From the NCBI GenBank assembly GCA_016709025.1, contig JADJEQ010000004.1, positions 315,647 through 379,646 on the forward strand: DNA of 64,000 bases, given 5' to 3'. Source of the DNA: Bacteroidales bacterium (GTDB lineage: Bacteria; Bacteroidota; Bacteroidia; Bacteroidales; Lentimicrobiaceae). The notes beneath the pieces are model-generated. The model saw nothing but the letters and a program-made list of their open reading frames with translations. It searched no databases and was not told where the DNA came from. The translations under genes were made by a program, and so were the position numbers. Within the stretch, counting starts at the first letter, position 1, and every line of letters starts with the position of its first letter. Positions 18,991 through 28,116 of the stretch are shown here, in pieces.

Positions 18991-19168
18991 AGTCAGGATG
19001 TTTACTTTTGCACAATAGATAATATGCAACGGCTCATTTTAAAATTGACCACCCGGTGAATTCGTCACTGCCGGATTTGCCTGGTTCTTTTTCTGATGCA
19101 AACATGCAAATTATTTTTTTAAGAAAAAACTGCCAATTCAGCCAACTCAACAACACAATAACAAACTC

Positions 19169-20380
19169 ATGTGCCCTAAAGTTTACGCTGCAATCCCGGT
19201 TTTAGATGAAACTGAGTACCTGCCGAACCTTATCAGTGATCTGGTAAATCAACAGGGCTGCCCATGGGAAGCAGTAATCTGCATCAATCAGCCGGATGAA
19301 TGGTGGCATGATGAGCAAAGGAAAAAAGCCTGTATCAGAAATCAGGCATCACTTGAATATCTTAATTCACTCAACCTGCCTCAGATACACCTCATCGATA
19401 AGAGTACCCAGGGCAGCGGCTGGGCAGGCAAAAACCATGGTGTGGGCTGGGCCAGGAAAACGGCAATGGATAAAGCTTCAGCGATGGCGGATCCCGGCGA
19501 CCTGATTGTGAGTATGGATGCCGATACCCGCTATTCGCCCGGTTTTTTCAACTCATTAATTTTGGCAAGTGGAAAATACCCTGACGCTGCGGGTCTTTCC
19601 GTACCATATTATCATCCGCTCACCGGAGACGAAACAACCGACCGCTGTGTACTGCGTTATGAGATTTATATGCGCAACTATGCACTGAACATGCTTTTAA
19701 TCAACAGCCCATATGCCTTTTCAGCCATTGGCTCAGGCATGGCCTGTAAAGCTTCTGTTTATCGCCGGATGGGTGGGCTTACACCAAAAATGAGCGGAGA
19801 AGATTTTTATTTTATGCAAAAACTGAGGAAATCAGGACACATCGTTGTTGATATAGCAGATACGATTTATCCGGCTTCAAGGTTTTCCGACAGGGTATAT
19901 TTCGGAACCGGTCCGGCCATGATCAAAGGCAGAAACGGTGACTGGGACAGCTATCCGGTTTATCATAACCAGGCTTTTCAACTGATAAAGCAGACTTACG
20001 ATGCATTTGACGGATTATTCAACCATAATTCTGCAACCCCGATGGATGCTTTTCTTGAAAAAGTGACCCATGGTGATCCGGTTTGGGAACCACTGCGAAG
20101 CAATGCTTCCACTAAAGAAAGCTTTGCAAGGGCGTGTATGCAAAGAATAGATGCGCTGAGAATTCTGCAGTTTCTAAAAGAGACCAACAATATATTCCCT
20201 CATGATAATGAACGCCGGCTGCATGATTTTCTGACGAATCATTTTGAAAAAAACACTGGGTTAACAGAAATGCTTTCGCGGCTTGACTTTGAGCAAACAC
20301 CGGTATCTGAGCTGGATTCTATCCGAAACTTTATGGCTAAAGAAGAACTCATTCTACAAAGAAAGAAAGGAATTGTATGA
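19169..20380 (+). CDS. Family 2 glycosyltransferase
   Basis: A 403-residue GT-A fold transferase. The N-terminal AAIPVLDETEYLPNLI begins the nucleotide-sugar-binding domain, VSMDADTRYSPGFF holds the DxD-type metal motif (about residue 113), and KMSGEDFYFMQKLRKSG holds the ED catalytic motif (about residue 210). No membrane helices are evident, so it is probably cytosolic and uses a soluble or membrane-surface acceptor. Its stop codon overlaps the miaA start by 4 bases, indicating translational coupling to a tRNA-modification gene; a functional link is not obvious. The acceptor and sugar are unknown. Confidence 0.85.
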   Translation: MCPKVYAAIPVLDETEYLPNLISDLVNQQGCPWEAVICINQPDEWWHDEQRKKACIRNQASLEYLNSLNLPQIHLIDKSTQGSGWAGKNHGVGWARKTAMDKASAMADPGDLIVSMDADTRYSPGFFNSLILASGKYPDAAGLSVPYYHPLTGDETTDRCVLRYEIYMRNYALNMLLINSPYAFSAIGSGMACKASVYRRMGGLTPKMSGEDFYFMQKLRKSGHIVVDIADTIYPASRFSDRVYFGTGPAMIKGRNGDWDSYPVYHNQAFQLIKQTYDAFDGLFNHNSATPMDAFLEKVTHGDPVWEPLRSNASTKESFARACMQRIDALRILQFLKETNNIFPHDNERRLHDFLTNHFEKNTGLTEMLSRLDFEQTPVSELDSIRNFMAKEELILQRKKGIV

Positions 20381-21312
20381 GTAAAAAAAGCAACATAGTT
20401 ATTCTGGGACCCACAGCTACCGGAAAAACAAAACTGGCAGCACAAGTCGCCAACAGGGTAAACGGCGAAGTCATTTCGGCCGATTCACGGCAGGTATACA
20501 GGGGGATGAGCCTGGGTACCGGCAAGGATCTGATCGATTATCATGTAGATGGAAAAGTGATTAAAAGTCATCTGATCGACATTGCTGAAGCAGGAAGCCA
20601 ATACAGTATCTATAACTATCTGCATGATTTTGCAATTGCCGCCAATGAAATCCAGTCAAAAAAAAAGACCATTGTTGTTTGCGGTGGCAGTGGCATGTAT
20701 CTCGAAGCTGCTCTGGGGCTTTACCATTTTGCCGAAGCTCCTGTTGATGAACAATTTCGTCTTGAGGCAGAGCAGTTAACTGATGAAGAACTCTTTCATA
20801 TGCTTGCTGCGCTCAGGCCCCTGCACAATTCAACCGACACCAGCGACAGGAGCCGTTTAATCAGGGCCATCGAAGTTGCCAGGGCCGGTTTATCAGTCAA
20901 TCAGACATATGGTATAAGCAACCCAGGTCTTGTATCATTGGAGAACAGCCTCATTTTTGGTATAGACTTACCCAGGGAAGAGATACGTCGAAGGATTACC
21001 GAACGGCTTGAACAAAGGCTGAAGGAAGGAATGTTGAACGAAGTTATTTCATTATTAAACAAGGGCATCAAACCAGAGGGCCTCACCTATTACGGACTTG
21101 AATACAAATACATGACTCTTCATCTGACCGGTAAACTGAGCTACGACGAGATGTTTACCCTCCTCAATACTGCCATTCATCAGTTCGCCAAACGGCAGAT
21201 GACCTGGTTCAGGCGAATGGAAAAGAAAGGTATCCCGATTCACTGGTTAAACGGGAAACTCAGTCCTGAAGACAATGCAGGACTTATACTCAGACTGTTT
21301 AATAATTTGTGA
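20377..21312 (+). CDS. miaA: tRNA dimethylallyltransferase
   Basis: A 311-residue enzyme that transfers a dimethylallyl group to N6 of A37 in tRNAs reading UNN codons. The P-loop GPTATGKTKLA (residues about 9-19), SADSRQVYRGMSLGTGKD, GGSGMYLEAAL and the C-terminal QFAKRQMTWFRRM segment are all present and of normal spacing. It overlaps the upstream glycosyltransferase gene by 4 bases (ATGA). Confidence 0.97.
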   Translation: MSKKSNIVILGPTATGKTKLAAQVANRVNGEVISADSRQVYRGMSLGTGKDLIDYHVDGKVIKSHLIDIAEAGSQYSIYNYLHDFAIAANEIQSKKKTIVVCGGSGMYLEAALGLYHFAEAPVDEQFRLEAEQLTDEELFHMLAALRPLHNSTDTSDRSRLIRAIEVARAGLSVNQTYGISNPGLVSLENSLIFGIDLPREEIRRRITERLEQRLKEGMLNEVISLLNKGIKPEGLTYYGLEYKYMTLHLTGKLSYDEMFTLLNTAIHQFAKRQMTWFRRMEKKGIPIHWLNGKLSPEDNAGLILRLFNNL

Positions 21313-21420
21313 ATTCCTGTATAAGAAACCTGAACATTTTTAGTATAATTCTGTTTATGCCTACACTTAACAAAGTTAAACATAACAGAATTTCAATTCA
21401 GATCAGACCACTTTCGTATC

Positions 21421-23811
21421 ATGAAAAAAATATCATTATCCTTTGCGCTTATCCTTGCCATCATTCAGATTTCCGCTCAAACCGGAACCATCAGGGGCAG
21501 GGTCTTCAATGAAAAGAACAATGAGCCCCTTCCTTTCACCAACATCATTATTTTTGGCACCACCATCGGATCTACCTCTGACCTTGACGGTAATTTTATT
21601 TTTACCGGGCTGAAACCGGGTTTTGTAAAACTGGCTGCAACCTCTGTGGGATTTGAGTCGCATGTGAGCGAAGAGTTTCAGGTGACCAATGCCAAAACCG
21701 TTTTCATCGACATCCCCATGCGCGAGACTACTATACAGCTCGATCAGGTGGTTGTAAAAGCTTCCCCATTCAGAAAAACAGAAGAAAGCCCGGTTTCTAT
21801 GCGAACGCTGGGCATTGGTGATATAGAAAAGAATCCGGGGGCTAACCGCGACATCAGCAAGGTGATACAGGCATTGCCGGGAGTTGCCTCCACGGTTTCT
21901 TTCCGCAACGATATCATTGTGCGAGGCGGAGGCCCGAGTGAGAACAAGTTTTATTTGGATGGCATGGAGATTCCCAACCTAAACCATTTTGCAACGCAGG
22001 GCGCTTCCGGAGGTCCGGTAGGGATCATCAATGTTGACTTTATCCGTGAAATTGATTTCTATTCAGGAGCCTTCCCGGCCAACCGGGGAAATGCACTCAG
22101 TTCGGTGCTGGAAATGCGCCAGATTGACGGCAACAAGGAACGTCTCATTTTTAAAGGATCTGTAGGGGCTTCTGATCTTGCGCTTACGCTTAACGGCCCG
22201 CTCAGTGAAAAAACCACTTTTTTCGTTTCCGCGCGGAGGTCTTACCTCGAATTTCTTTTCGGTGTGATCGGACTGCCGTTTCTACCAACCTACAACGATT
22301 TCCAATTCAAGGTCAAAACACGTTTCGATCTTAAGAATGAGCTTACAGTGCTTGGGATTGGCGCCATTGATCAGTTCAGGCTCAACACAGGAATTGAGAA
22401 TCCGACCGAGGATCAGCAGTACATCCTGAATTACCTTCCGGTGAACGAACAATGGAATTATGCCATCGGAGCTGTCTACAAGCACTTCAGAACCAACTCA
22501 TTCGACACCTGGGTATTCAGCCGCAATATGTTGAATAATGTGGCCTATAAATATGAGAACAACGATGAATCGCTTCCGAAAACACTTGACTATGTTTCCC
22601 AGGAAATGGAGAATAAATTCCGTTATGAAAATTCAGGCAGGATCAAAGACTTTAAGCTGATTGCCGGCGCCGGTGGCGAATATGCCCGTTTCAACACCAC
22701 GACCTTTCAGGAAGTTTTTATCCCTCTCGGGGAAGATACCCTGCGTGCCATCGATTACAACTCTGAAATTGACCTGTTCAAGTATCATTTTTTCGGCCAG
22801 TTGAGCCGCAACTTTAATAACGACCGACTCATACTCTCGCTGGGGCTCAGGAGTGAAGGGAACAGTTATTCATCAAATATGTCGAACCCGCTCAACCAGC
22901 TTTCACCAAGGTTCAGCGCGGCATATGCACTCACTGAAAAATTCTTTCTGAATTTCAACACAGGCAGGTATTATCAGCAACCTTCCTACACCACCCTTGG
23001 GTTCAGAAACAATGAGGGTCAACTGGTCAACAAAGAAAACAACCTGAAATACATCTCATCCAACCACCTGGTAGGAGGCGTTGAATATCGCCGGTCAGAA
23101 GGAGCCAAACTCACCCTTGAAGGATTTTACAAACAATACGGAAATTATCCTGTTTCTGTAGTTGATTCTATTTCCCTGGCGAATAAAGGTGGTGATTTCG
23201 GCGTTTACGGGGCCGAAGAGGTAACTTCTACAGGTATCGGTCGGGCTTATGGCTTTGAAATTTATCTGCGCGATCAGATCATGAACAGCATCAATGTTAT
23301 CCTATCCTATACATTCGTGCGCAGCGAATTCAAAGATTATGACAACATCTATATTCCCTCATCCTGGGATAACCGCCATTTGTTGAACCTGACGGTATCC
23401 CGTGATTTTAAAAAGAACTGGACCGTTGGTGCAAAATGGAGATTTGTCGGCGGGTCGCCCTATTCTCCGTGGGATATTGACCGATCTTCACTGATTGTTG
23501 CCTGGGATGCCAGAAATCAGGGCTATCTTGACTACAATAATTTTAACACCCTACGTACCGAAAGCTTTCACCAGCTTGATGTAAGGGTCGACAAACAGTA
23601 TTTCTTTGAAAAATGGTCCCTCAATATTTACGCGGATATTCAGAATCTTTATAATTTTAAACAGGAAGGACCTCCCAACCTGATAACCCAGACCGACGGT
23701 ATGGGTAATGACCTTGTTGATCCGGTTGATCCTTCGCGTTACCTTCTCAAAGAGGTCGCCAACCCCGCGGGAACTGTTTTACCAACCATTGGTATTATTG
23801 TTGAATTCTAA
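21421..23811 (+). CDS. TonB-dependent receptor with carboxypeptidase-regulatory N-domain
   Basis: A 796-residue outer-membrane receptor. After the signal peptide (ends ISAQ, residue 20), a CarboxypepD_reg-like domain (GTIRGRVFNEKNNEPLPF to about residue 100) precedes the plug (LGIGDIEKNPGANRDISKVIQ, IIVRGGGPSENKFYLDG) and a long barrel. There is no SusD partner. Instead a DUF2271 gene follows at 11 bases, so the pair is likely one operon. The substrate is unknown. The final strand ends in an aromatic (IIVEF), as expected for BAM recognition. Confidence 0.9.
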   Translation: MKKISLSFALILAIIQISAQTGTIRGRVFNEKNNEPLPFTNIIIFGTTIGSTSDLDGNFIFTGLKPGFVKLAATSVGFESHVSEEFQVTNAKTVFIDIPMRETTIQLDQVVVKASPFRKTEESPVSMRTLGIGDIEKNPGANRDISKVIQALPGVASTVSFRNDIIVRGGGPSENKFYLDGMEIPNLNHFATQGASGGPVGIINVDFIREIDFYSGAFPANRGNALSSVLEMRQIDGNKERLIFKGSVGASDLALTLNGPLSEKTTFFVSARRSYLEFLFGVIGLPFLPTYNDFQFKVKTRFDLKNELTVLGIGAIDQFRLNTGIENPTEDQQYILNYLPVNEQWNYAIGAVYKHFRTNSFDTWVFSRNMLNNVAYKYENNDESLPKTLDYVSQEMENKFRYENSGRIKDFKLIAGAGGEYARFNTTTFQEVFIPLGEDTLRAIDYNSEIDLFKYHFFGQLSRNFNNDRLILSLGLRSEGNSYSSNMSNPLNQLSPRFSAAYALTEKFFLNFNTGRYYQQPSYTTLGFRNNEGQLVNKENNLKYISSNHLVGGVEYRRSEGAKLTLEGFYKQYGNYPVSVVDSISLANKGGDFGVYGAEEVTSTGIGRAYGFEIYLRDQIMNSINVILSYTFVRSEFKDYDNIYIPSSWDNRHLLNLTVSRDFKKNWTVGAKWRFVGGSPYSPWDIDRSSLIVAWDARNQGYLDYNNFNTLRTESFHQLDVRVDKQYFFEKWSLNIYADIQNLYNFKQEGPPNLITQTDGMGNDLVDPVDPSRYLLKEVANPAGTVLPTIGIIVEF

Positions 23812-23822
23812 CAGAAAGAAAT

Positions 23823-24605
23823 ATGAAGAGTCTATTAAAACATACCACAAAAATCATTTTGAGGCTGGCTGCAATGGCAATTGTTTTTTCGATCAGTGCC
23901 GGGTCCTTTGCACAGAAAGCAAAAGACAAGCAGGCATCTGCAGGGAATGAAACAGTTAGAACCAATGTAAACGGAATGGGAATCAGCCTGACCATCGATT
24001 TCAAAAAAGGGCCTGAGCACAACCATCCCCTCATGGCATTTTGGATTGAAGACCTTGACGGAAACTACATTCAGTCGTTATTTGTAGCCCGTTCTATTGC
24101 AAAGGGTGTATTTGCTTATGGTGATAAATCTTCAGGCAAATGGCAACCGGGTGAAATACTCAGGCCGGCTGCCCTTCCCTATTGGTCGCACAAACGGAAT
24201 ATCCTCAACGACAAGGGAAATTACATGCCAAGGCCTGGATATGAAGTGGCCGATGCATATTCGGGTGCAACCCCAACGACCGACTTCCGGCTTTTTACGC
24301 GTACCGATTCAATTATCGGGAAAAAATTCAGATTGTTGTGCGAAATCAACCAATCGTGGGACTGGAACCAGCACTGGACCAACACCATGTATCCTGACGA
24401 CAATGAATATAAGACCTCCTCACAGCCTGCGGTAGTATATGCTGCGGAAGTTGATCCAACGAATGAAGGAGTTGCTGTAAAACTAATACCGATTGGTAGA
24501 AGCCATCAGTCAGGTGCCGATGGAAATCTCTACAATGACCTTGAAACCCTGACTACTGCACTGAAAATTGCCTCGGAAATAACTGTTACGGTAGAACCGA
24601 AATAA
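23823..24605 (+). CDS. DUF2271 domain periplasmic protein
   Basis: A 260-residue exported protein with a signal peptide (ends SFAQ, about residue 30). The body matches DUF2271, with GPEHNHPLMAFWIEDLDG, FVARSIAKG and LPYWSHKRN in the N-terminal half. DUF2271 proteins often travel with redox or flavin-transferring membrane systems or TonB receptors, and their biochemical role is unsettled. Here it follows the TonB receptor gene by 11 bases, so it is probably its periplasmic partner or a co-regulated protein. Confidence 0.75.
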   Translation: MKSLLKHTTKIILRLAAMAIVFSISAGSFAQKAKDKQASAGNETVRTNVNGMGISLTIDFKKGPEHNHPLMAFWIEDLDGNYIQSLFVARSIAKGVFAYGDKSSGKWQPGEILRPAALPYWSHKRNILNDKGNYMPRPGYEVADAYSGATPTTDFRLFTRTDSIIGKKFRLLCEINQSWDWNQHWTNTMYPDDNEYKTSSQPAVVYAAEVDPTNEGVAVKLIPIGRSHQSGADGNLYNDLETLTTALKIASEITVTVEPK

Positions 24606-25362
24606 TAAATTCAGGCTGTGGCATTTAATTAGGGACTGCTGAAAAACCCGATAAAAACTGAGACTTTTTTACGTTACGGTGCTCTGCACCTTAAAATCCT
24701 AGTAGTCCATAATTTACTACCAACGTTGCGCCACTCTGTGGCTATCCCTGCTAAAAGAGAAGTGGAATTCGCAATCCAGGTGTAAGGTTTTTTAATGTTG
24801 TTGCCACATTCCCATGCACCTAAAACTATATTTCACCCTGTAATTGTTTTATTCTTAAGTATATAGATGTTTCCCAGTAAGCCCTGATTAAAACTGGTGA
24901 ATTCCTGCCTGATTGCCTGAGGCAGACAGGTTTGTGATTTCGTGTTTTGGTGGCAAAAATTAGTTTTCGGAGTGGACTCATACTTTGGAATTTGAGCCTC
25001 AAAAGTGCTCTAACATTGATGAAAAGATGGTTAAGAAATTTGATTAACCCTTAGCGGGACGCTAAGGGTAGTTTTAACGAGAGGTGAAAGAAGTTTCTCC
25101 AGAGTAATGATTATTGAAGGACTAATACGAATTACTTTATACTTTGAGCCCGCCTTCACTTCGTTGCGTCGGGTAAACTTTGAGCTTTACTTTTTACTTT
25201 AAACCTTGCTTAATCGTGGGACGCTAAGGGTAGTTTTAAAGAGAGGTGAAGCGTAATTTCTTAGGCCGAATATTAAAATCCAATTTTACTTTGAGCTTTG
25301 AACTTTAGACTTTGAGCTTTACTTTTTACTTTTTACTTTAGACTTTTTACTTTAGACTTGCT
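24606..25362. other. Gene-free gap with direct repeats
   Basis: About 757 bases with no gene. A 33-bp unit beginning GGGACGCTAAGGGTAG occurs at 25056-25088 and 25218-25250 with one mismatch. The first copy is preceded by CCCTTAGCG, making a short hairpin with CGCTAAGGG. The stretch at 24632-24770 (starting GGGACTGCTGAAAAA) has the look of a decayed insertion-sequence end, but no transposase remains. From about 25170 to 25360 heptamer words of the ACTTTTT/ACTTTAG kind fill the space. Confidence 0.55.
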
Positions 25363-26025
25363 CTAATCATGTGCCTTATCGCCGAGCAGGGGCACAAACC
25401 GGAAACGCCCGTGGTAATTTGTTACCAGGCTTCCGTCACTCTGTTTGCTAACGGTAGTCATTAACTGGGAGTCACCCTCATCCACAGGAATTACCAGTAT
25501 TCCTCCGGGTTTAAGTTGCACTGTAAGGGCTTCGGGAACAAAAGGAGCACCGGCAGTCACGATGATCTTGTCGAAAGGTGCAAATGCAGGCAAGCCCTTG
25601 TAGCCATCGCCAAAAAAGATTTTAATGGCATACCCCATTTTTGGCAGGTACTCTTTCGATCGGGAATACAATACCTGTTGCCGCTCGATTGAATACACCT
25701 TGGCACCCATCTGGTAAAGTATACTGGCCTGATAACCAGAGCCGGTTCCGACTTCCAGCACCTTATCACCTTTTTTTATTTTGAGCAATTCCGTTTGAAA
25801 GGCCACCGTGTAAGGTTGCGAAATGGTTTGACCGGCGCCTATTGGAAAAGCTTTGTCTTCATAAGCAAATTCAAGAAATCCGGAGTCGAAAAAGAGATGA
25901 CGGGGTACTGCCTCAATTGCTTTCAGCACATTTTCGTCCCTGATCCCTTTCAGGCGGATACTCTCTACCAACTTCTTTCTTAGCCCTTTGTGACGAAAAG
26001 TATCAGCAAATTTATGATCAGTCAT
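25363..26025 (-). CDS. pcm: Protein-L-isoaspartate O-methyltransferase
   Basis: A 220-residue SAM-dependent methyltransferase that starts repair of isoaspartyl residues in aged proteins. Characteristic motifs are AFPIGAGQTISQPYTVAFQT (about residues 58-77), the SAM loop VLEVGTGSGYQAS, and FFGDGYKGLPAFAPFDKIIVT-like sequence around residues 135-158. Length is typical. It is divergent from the oxidoreductase gene at 26113, with 87 bases between them. Its 3' end faces a repeat tract. Confidence 0.96.
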   Translation of the reverse strand: MTDHKFADTFRHKGLRKKLVESIRLKGIRDENVLKAIEAVPRHLFFDSGFLEFAYEDKAFPIGAGQTISQPYTVAFQTELLKIKKGDKVLEVGTGSGYQASILYQMGAKVYSIERQQVLYSRSKEYLPKMGYAIKIFFGDGYKGLPAFAPFDKIIVTAGAPFVPEALTVQLKPGGILVIPVDEGDSQLMTTVSKQSDGSLVTNYHGRFRFVPLLGDKAHD

Positions 26026-26112
26026 GTAGTTAAAGGAATGTTTCCGTTTTTGTGGCTAAATTAGTAATTTCGCCATGTTTTTTAATCCATCCAACGAATC
26101 AATTTCAACAAT

Positions 26113-27099
26113 ATGCTCAGAATAGGCGTACTTGGTGCAGGCCACCTAGGTAAAATCCACATTAAATGCATTAAACAAATATCTAAATATCAACTGGTTG
26201 GTTTTTATGATGCCGATAAAGAGAATGCAGGAAAGGTTGCGAAAGACCTGGATGTAAGAAGTTTTGATGGGATTGACGAATTGATTGACCAGGTGGATGT
26301 TGTGGATATTGTAACTCCAACCCTTTCGCATTTTGACTGCGCTACCCGCTCACTGCGAAAATTCAGGCATGTATTTATTGAAAAACCGATAGTCACCACC
26401 CCCGGCGAAGCACTCGACCTGATTAAACTGGCAACCGAAGCCGGCGTTAAAGTGCAGGTAGGGCACGTAGAGCGGTTCAACCCGGCCTTTATAGCTGCTG
26501 CACCTTTTATCGGAAACCCGATGTTTATTGAAACTCACCGCCTGGCTCAGTTTAATCCGCGGGGTACCGATGTACCGGTTATTCTCGATCTGATGATCCA
26601 TGACCTCGATATAGTACTCAGTGTGGTTAAATCAGGTATCAGAAAAATCAGTGCCAGTGGCGTTTCAGTGGTCAGCGACACACCCGACATCGCAAACGCG
26701 CGAATCGAATTCGACAATGGATGCGTGGCAAACCTTACCGCTAGCCGGATTTCGATGAAGAATATGCGCAAATCCAGATTCTTTCAACGCGATGCATACA
26801 TATCGGTTGACTTTCTGGAAAAAAAATCTGAAATCATCCGGATGCGCAGTGTTGACCCTGATCATGCCGACCCCCTCGCCATGATTCTGGACCTGGGTCC
26901 GGGAAAACAACCCAAGCAAATCCTCTTCGATAAGCCTGAAATTACCCCGATCAACGCCATTCTGACTGAACTTGAAAGTTTCGCCGATGCCATTATAAAC
27001 AACACAGTCCCACCGGTTACCATCAACGATGGATATGCAGCACTCGACCTCGCCTACAGGATAATTGAGAAGATGAATCAGGCTGCAAATCTTGCCTGA
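26113..27099 (+). CDS. Gfo/Idh/MocA-family oxidoreductase
   Basis: A 328-residue NAD(P)-dependent oxidoreductase. The Rossmann motif GVLGAGHLGKIHIK is at residues 5-18 and the family EKP motif appears as FIEKPIVTTPGEAL at about residue 93. The C-terminal half is the usual beta-sheet substrate domain with IHDLDIVLSVV. Family members act on sugars, inositols, nucleotide sugars or biliverdin, and the substrate cannot be told. It is followed at about 115 bases by a lipoprotein and a sugar transferase, which makes a role in envelope sugar metabolism possible. Confidence 0.85.
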   Translation: MLRIGVLGAGHLGKIHIKCIKQISKYQLVGFYDADKENAGKVAKDLDVRSFDGIDELIDQVDVVDIVTPTLSHFDCATRSLRKFRHVFIEKPIVTTPGEALDLIKLATEAGVKVQVGHVERFNPAFIAAAPFIGNPMFIETHRLAQFNPRGTDVPVILDLMIHDLDIVLSVVKSGIRKISASGVSVVSDTPDIANARIEFDNGCVANLTASRISMKNMRKSRFFQRDAYISVDFLEKKSEIIRMRSVDPDHADPLAMILDLGPGKQPKQILFDKPEITPINAILTELESFADAIINNTVPPVTINDGYAALDLAYRIIEKMNQAANLA

Positions 27100-27216
27100 T
27101 TCAACCATTTCCTGAAATTTCAAAAATTCTTAATAATTATAAGATTTTTTAGCAATAAATAGCCCCGCTTTGCGTTGGTTTTACATTACGAAAGGGCGAG
27201 TGTAAAGGAAGTACTT

Positions 27217-28107
27217 ATGAGGATTTTTACAGGTTCAGCATTATTTTTTACTTTACTTATTCTAACCATCACGTTGGCAAGCGGATGCGAGAAGAAGAAC
27301 GACCCTGACCTGATACCATCCTACCTTCAGATTGATCAGATAACCTTAACCTCAACCTACGATCAGGGAACTTCTTCTGAAAAGATAACCGATGCCTGGG
27401 TGTATGTTGACGAAACCCTTATCGGGGCATTTGAGTTGCCGGCCACTGTTCCTATTCTTAAAGAAGGCAACCAAAACATCACCATCAGACCGGGCATCAA
27501 AATCAATGGTATCGCCAATACCCGGAGTATTTATCCATTTTTTACCGACATTGAAAGAAGCATCACGCTGGTAAAAGACAGTGTAATCAACTTTACTGAT
27601 GCCAATACAACTTATAAGTCGAATGTAACTTTTCCATGGCTCGAAGACTTTGACTTTTCAGGACTTACCCTCGACACGACTTCAAAAAGTACCGTTGGTA
27701 TTGAAAAGATCAGCGATCCCAACCTAATTTTTCAGCAACCGGGTGAGAACAACAACTATTCAGCTTTTATCAGGCTGCCGGCTGACTCTTCCATCTTTGA
27801 AGCTGTTTCCACCCAGAAATATGGATTTCCGGGAAATGGTACTGCGATTTTCCTGGAAGTGAACTATAAAACCAACCACGACCTTGTTGTTGGCGTTTTT
27901 TACAGTCTTTCCGGCATCAGGGTACAGAGGCCATTGTTAATATTGAACAAAACCGATATCTGGAATAAAATTTATGTAAACCTCACAGTTCCGAAGTATG
28001 AAAACCCCAGTGCCACTGAATTCCAGATTTTCTTTGGCACAGAAAAAGAAGATGGGACAGATGACGCCCTGATCTATCTCGACAACATAAAACTGGTGCA
28101 TTTTTAA
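27217..28107 (+). CDS. Lipoprotein of unknown function
   Basis: A 296-residue protein with a lipoprotein signal peptide and lipobox LASGC at about residues 19-23, followed by a charged linker. I use the ATG at 27217 because an AAAGGAAG ribosome site lies just before it and the signal peptide begins there; an upstream in-frame ATG (27175) would add a polar leader. Residues about 40-120 resemble a carbohydrate-binding or Ig-like beta domain (TDAWVYVDETLIGAFELP). The C-terminal half looks like a jelly-roll ending DDALIYLDNIKLVHF. The sugar transferase starts 9 bases after its stop, so they form one operon. Confidence 0.75.
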   Translation: MRIFTGSALFFTLLILTITLASGCEKKNDPDLIPSYLQIDQITLTSTYDQGTSSEKITDAWVYVDETLIGAFELPATVPILKEGNQNITIRPGIKINGIANTRSIYPFFTDIERSITLVKDSVINFTDANTTYKSNVTFPWLEDFDFSGLTLDTTSKSTVGIEKISDPNLIFQQPGENNNYSAFIRLPADSSIFEAVSTQKYGFPGNGTAIFLEVNYKTNHDLVVGVFYSLSGIRVQRPLLILNKTDIWNKIYVNLTVPKYENPSATEFQIFFGTEKEDGTDDALIYLDNIKLVHF

Positions 28108-28116
28108 TGTTACGAA

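Noticed and set aside
24632..24770. Insertion sequence
   Set aside because: The GGGACTGCTGAAAAA start suggests an end, but there is no transposase and no matching second end.
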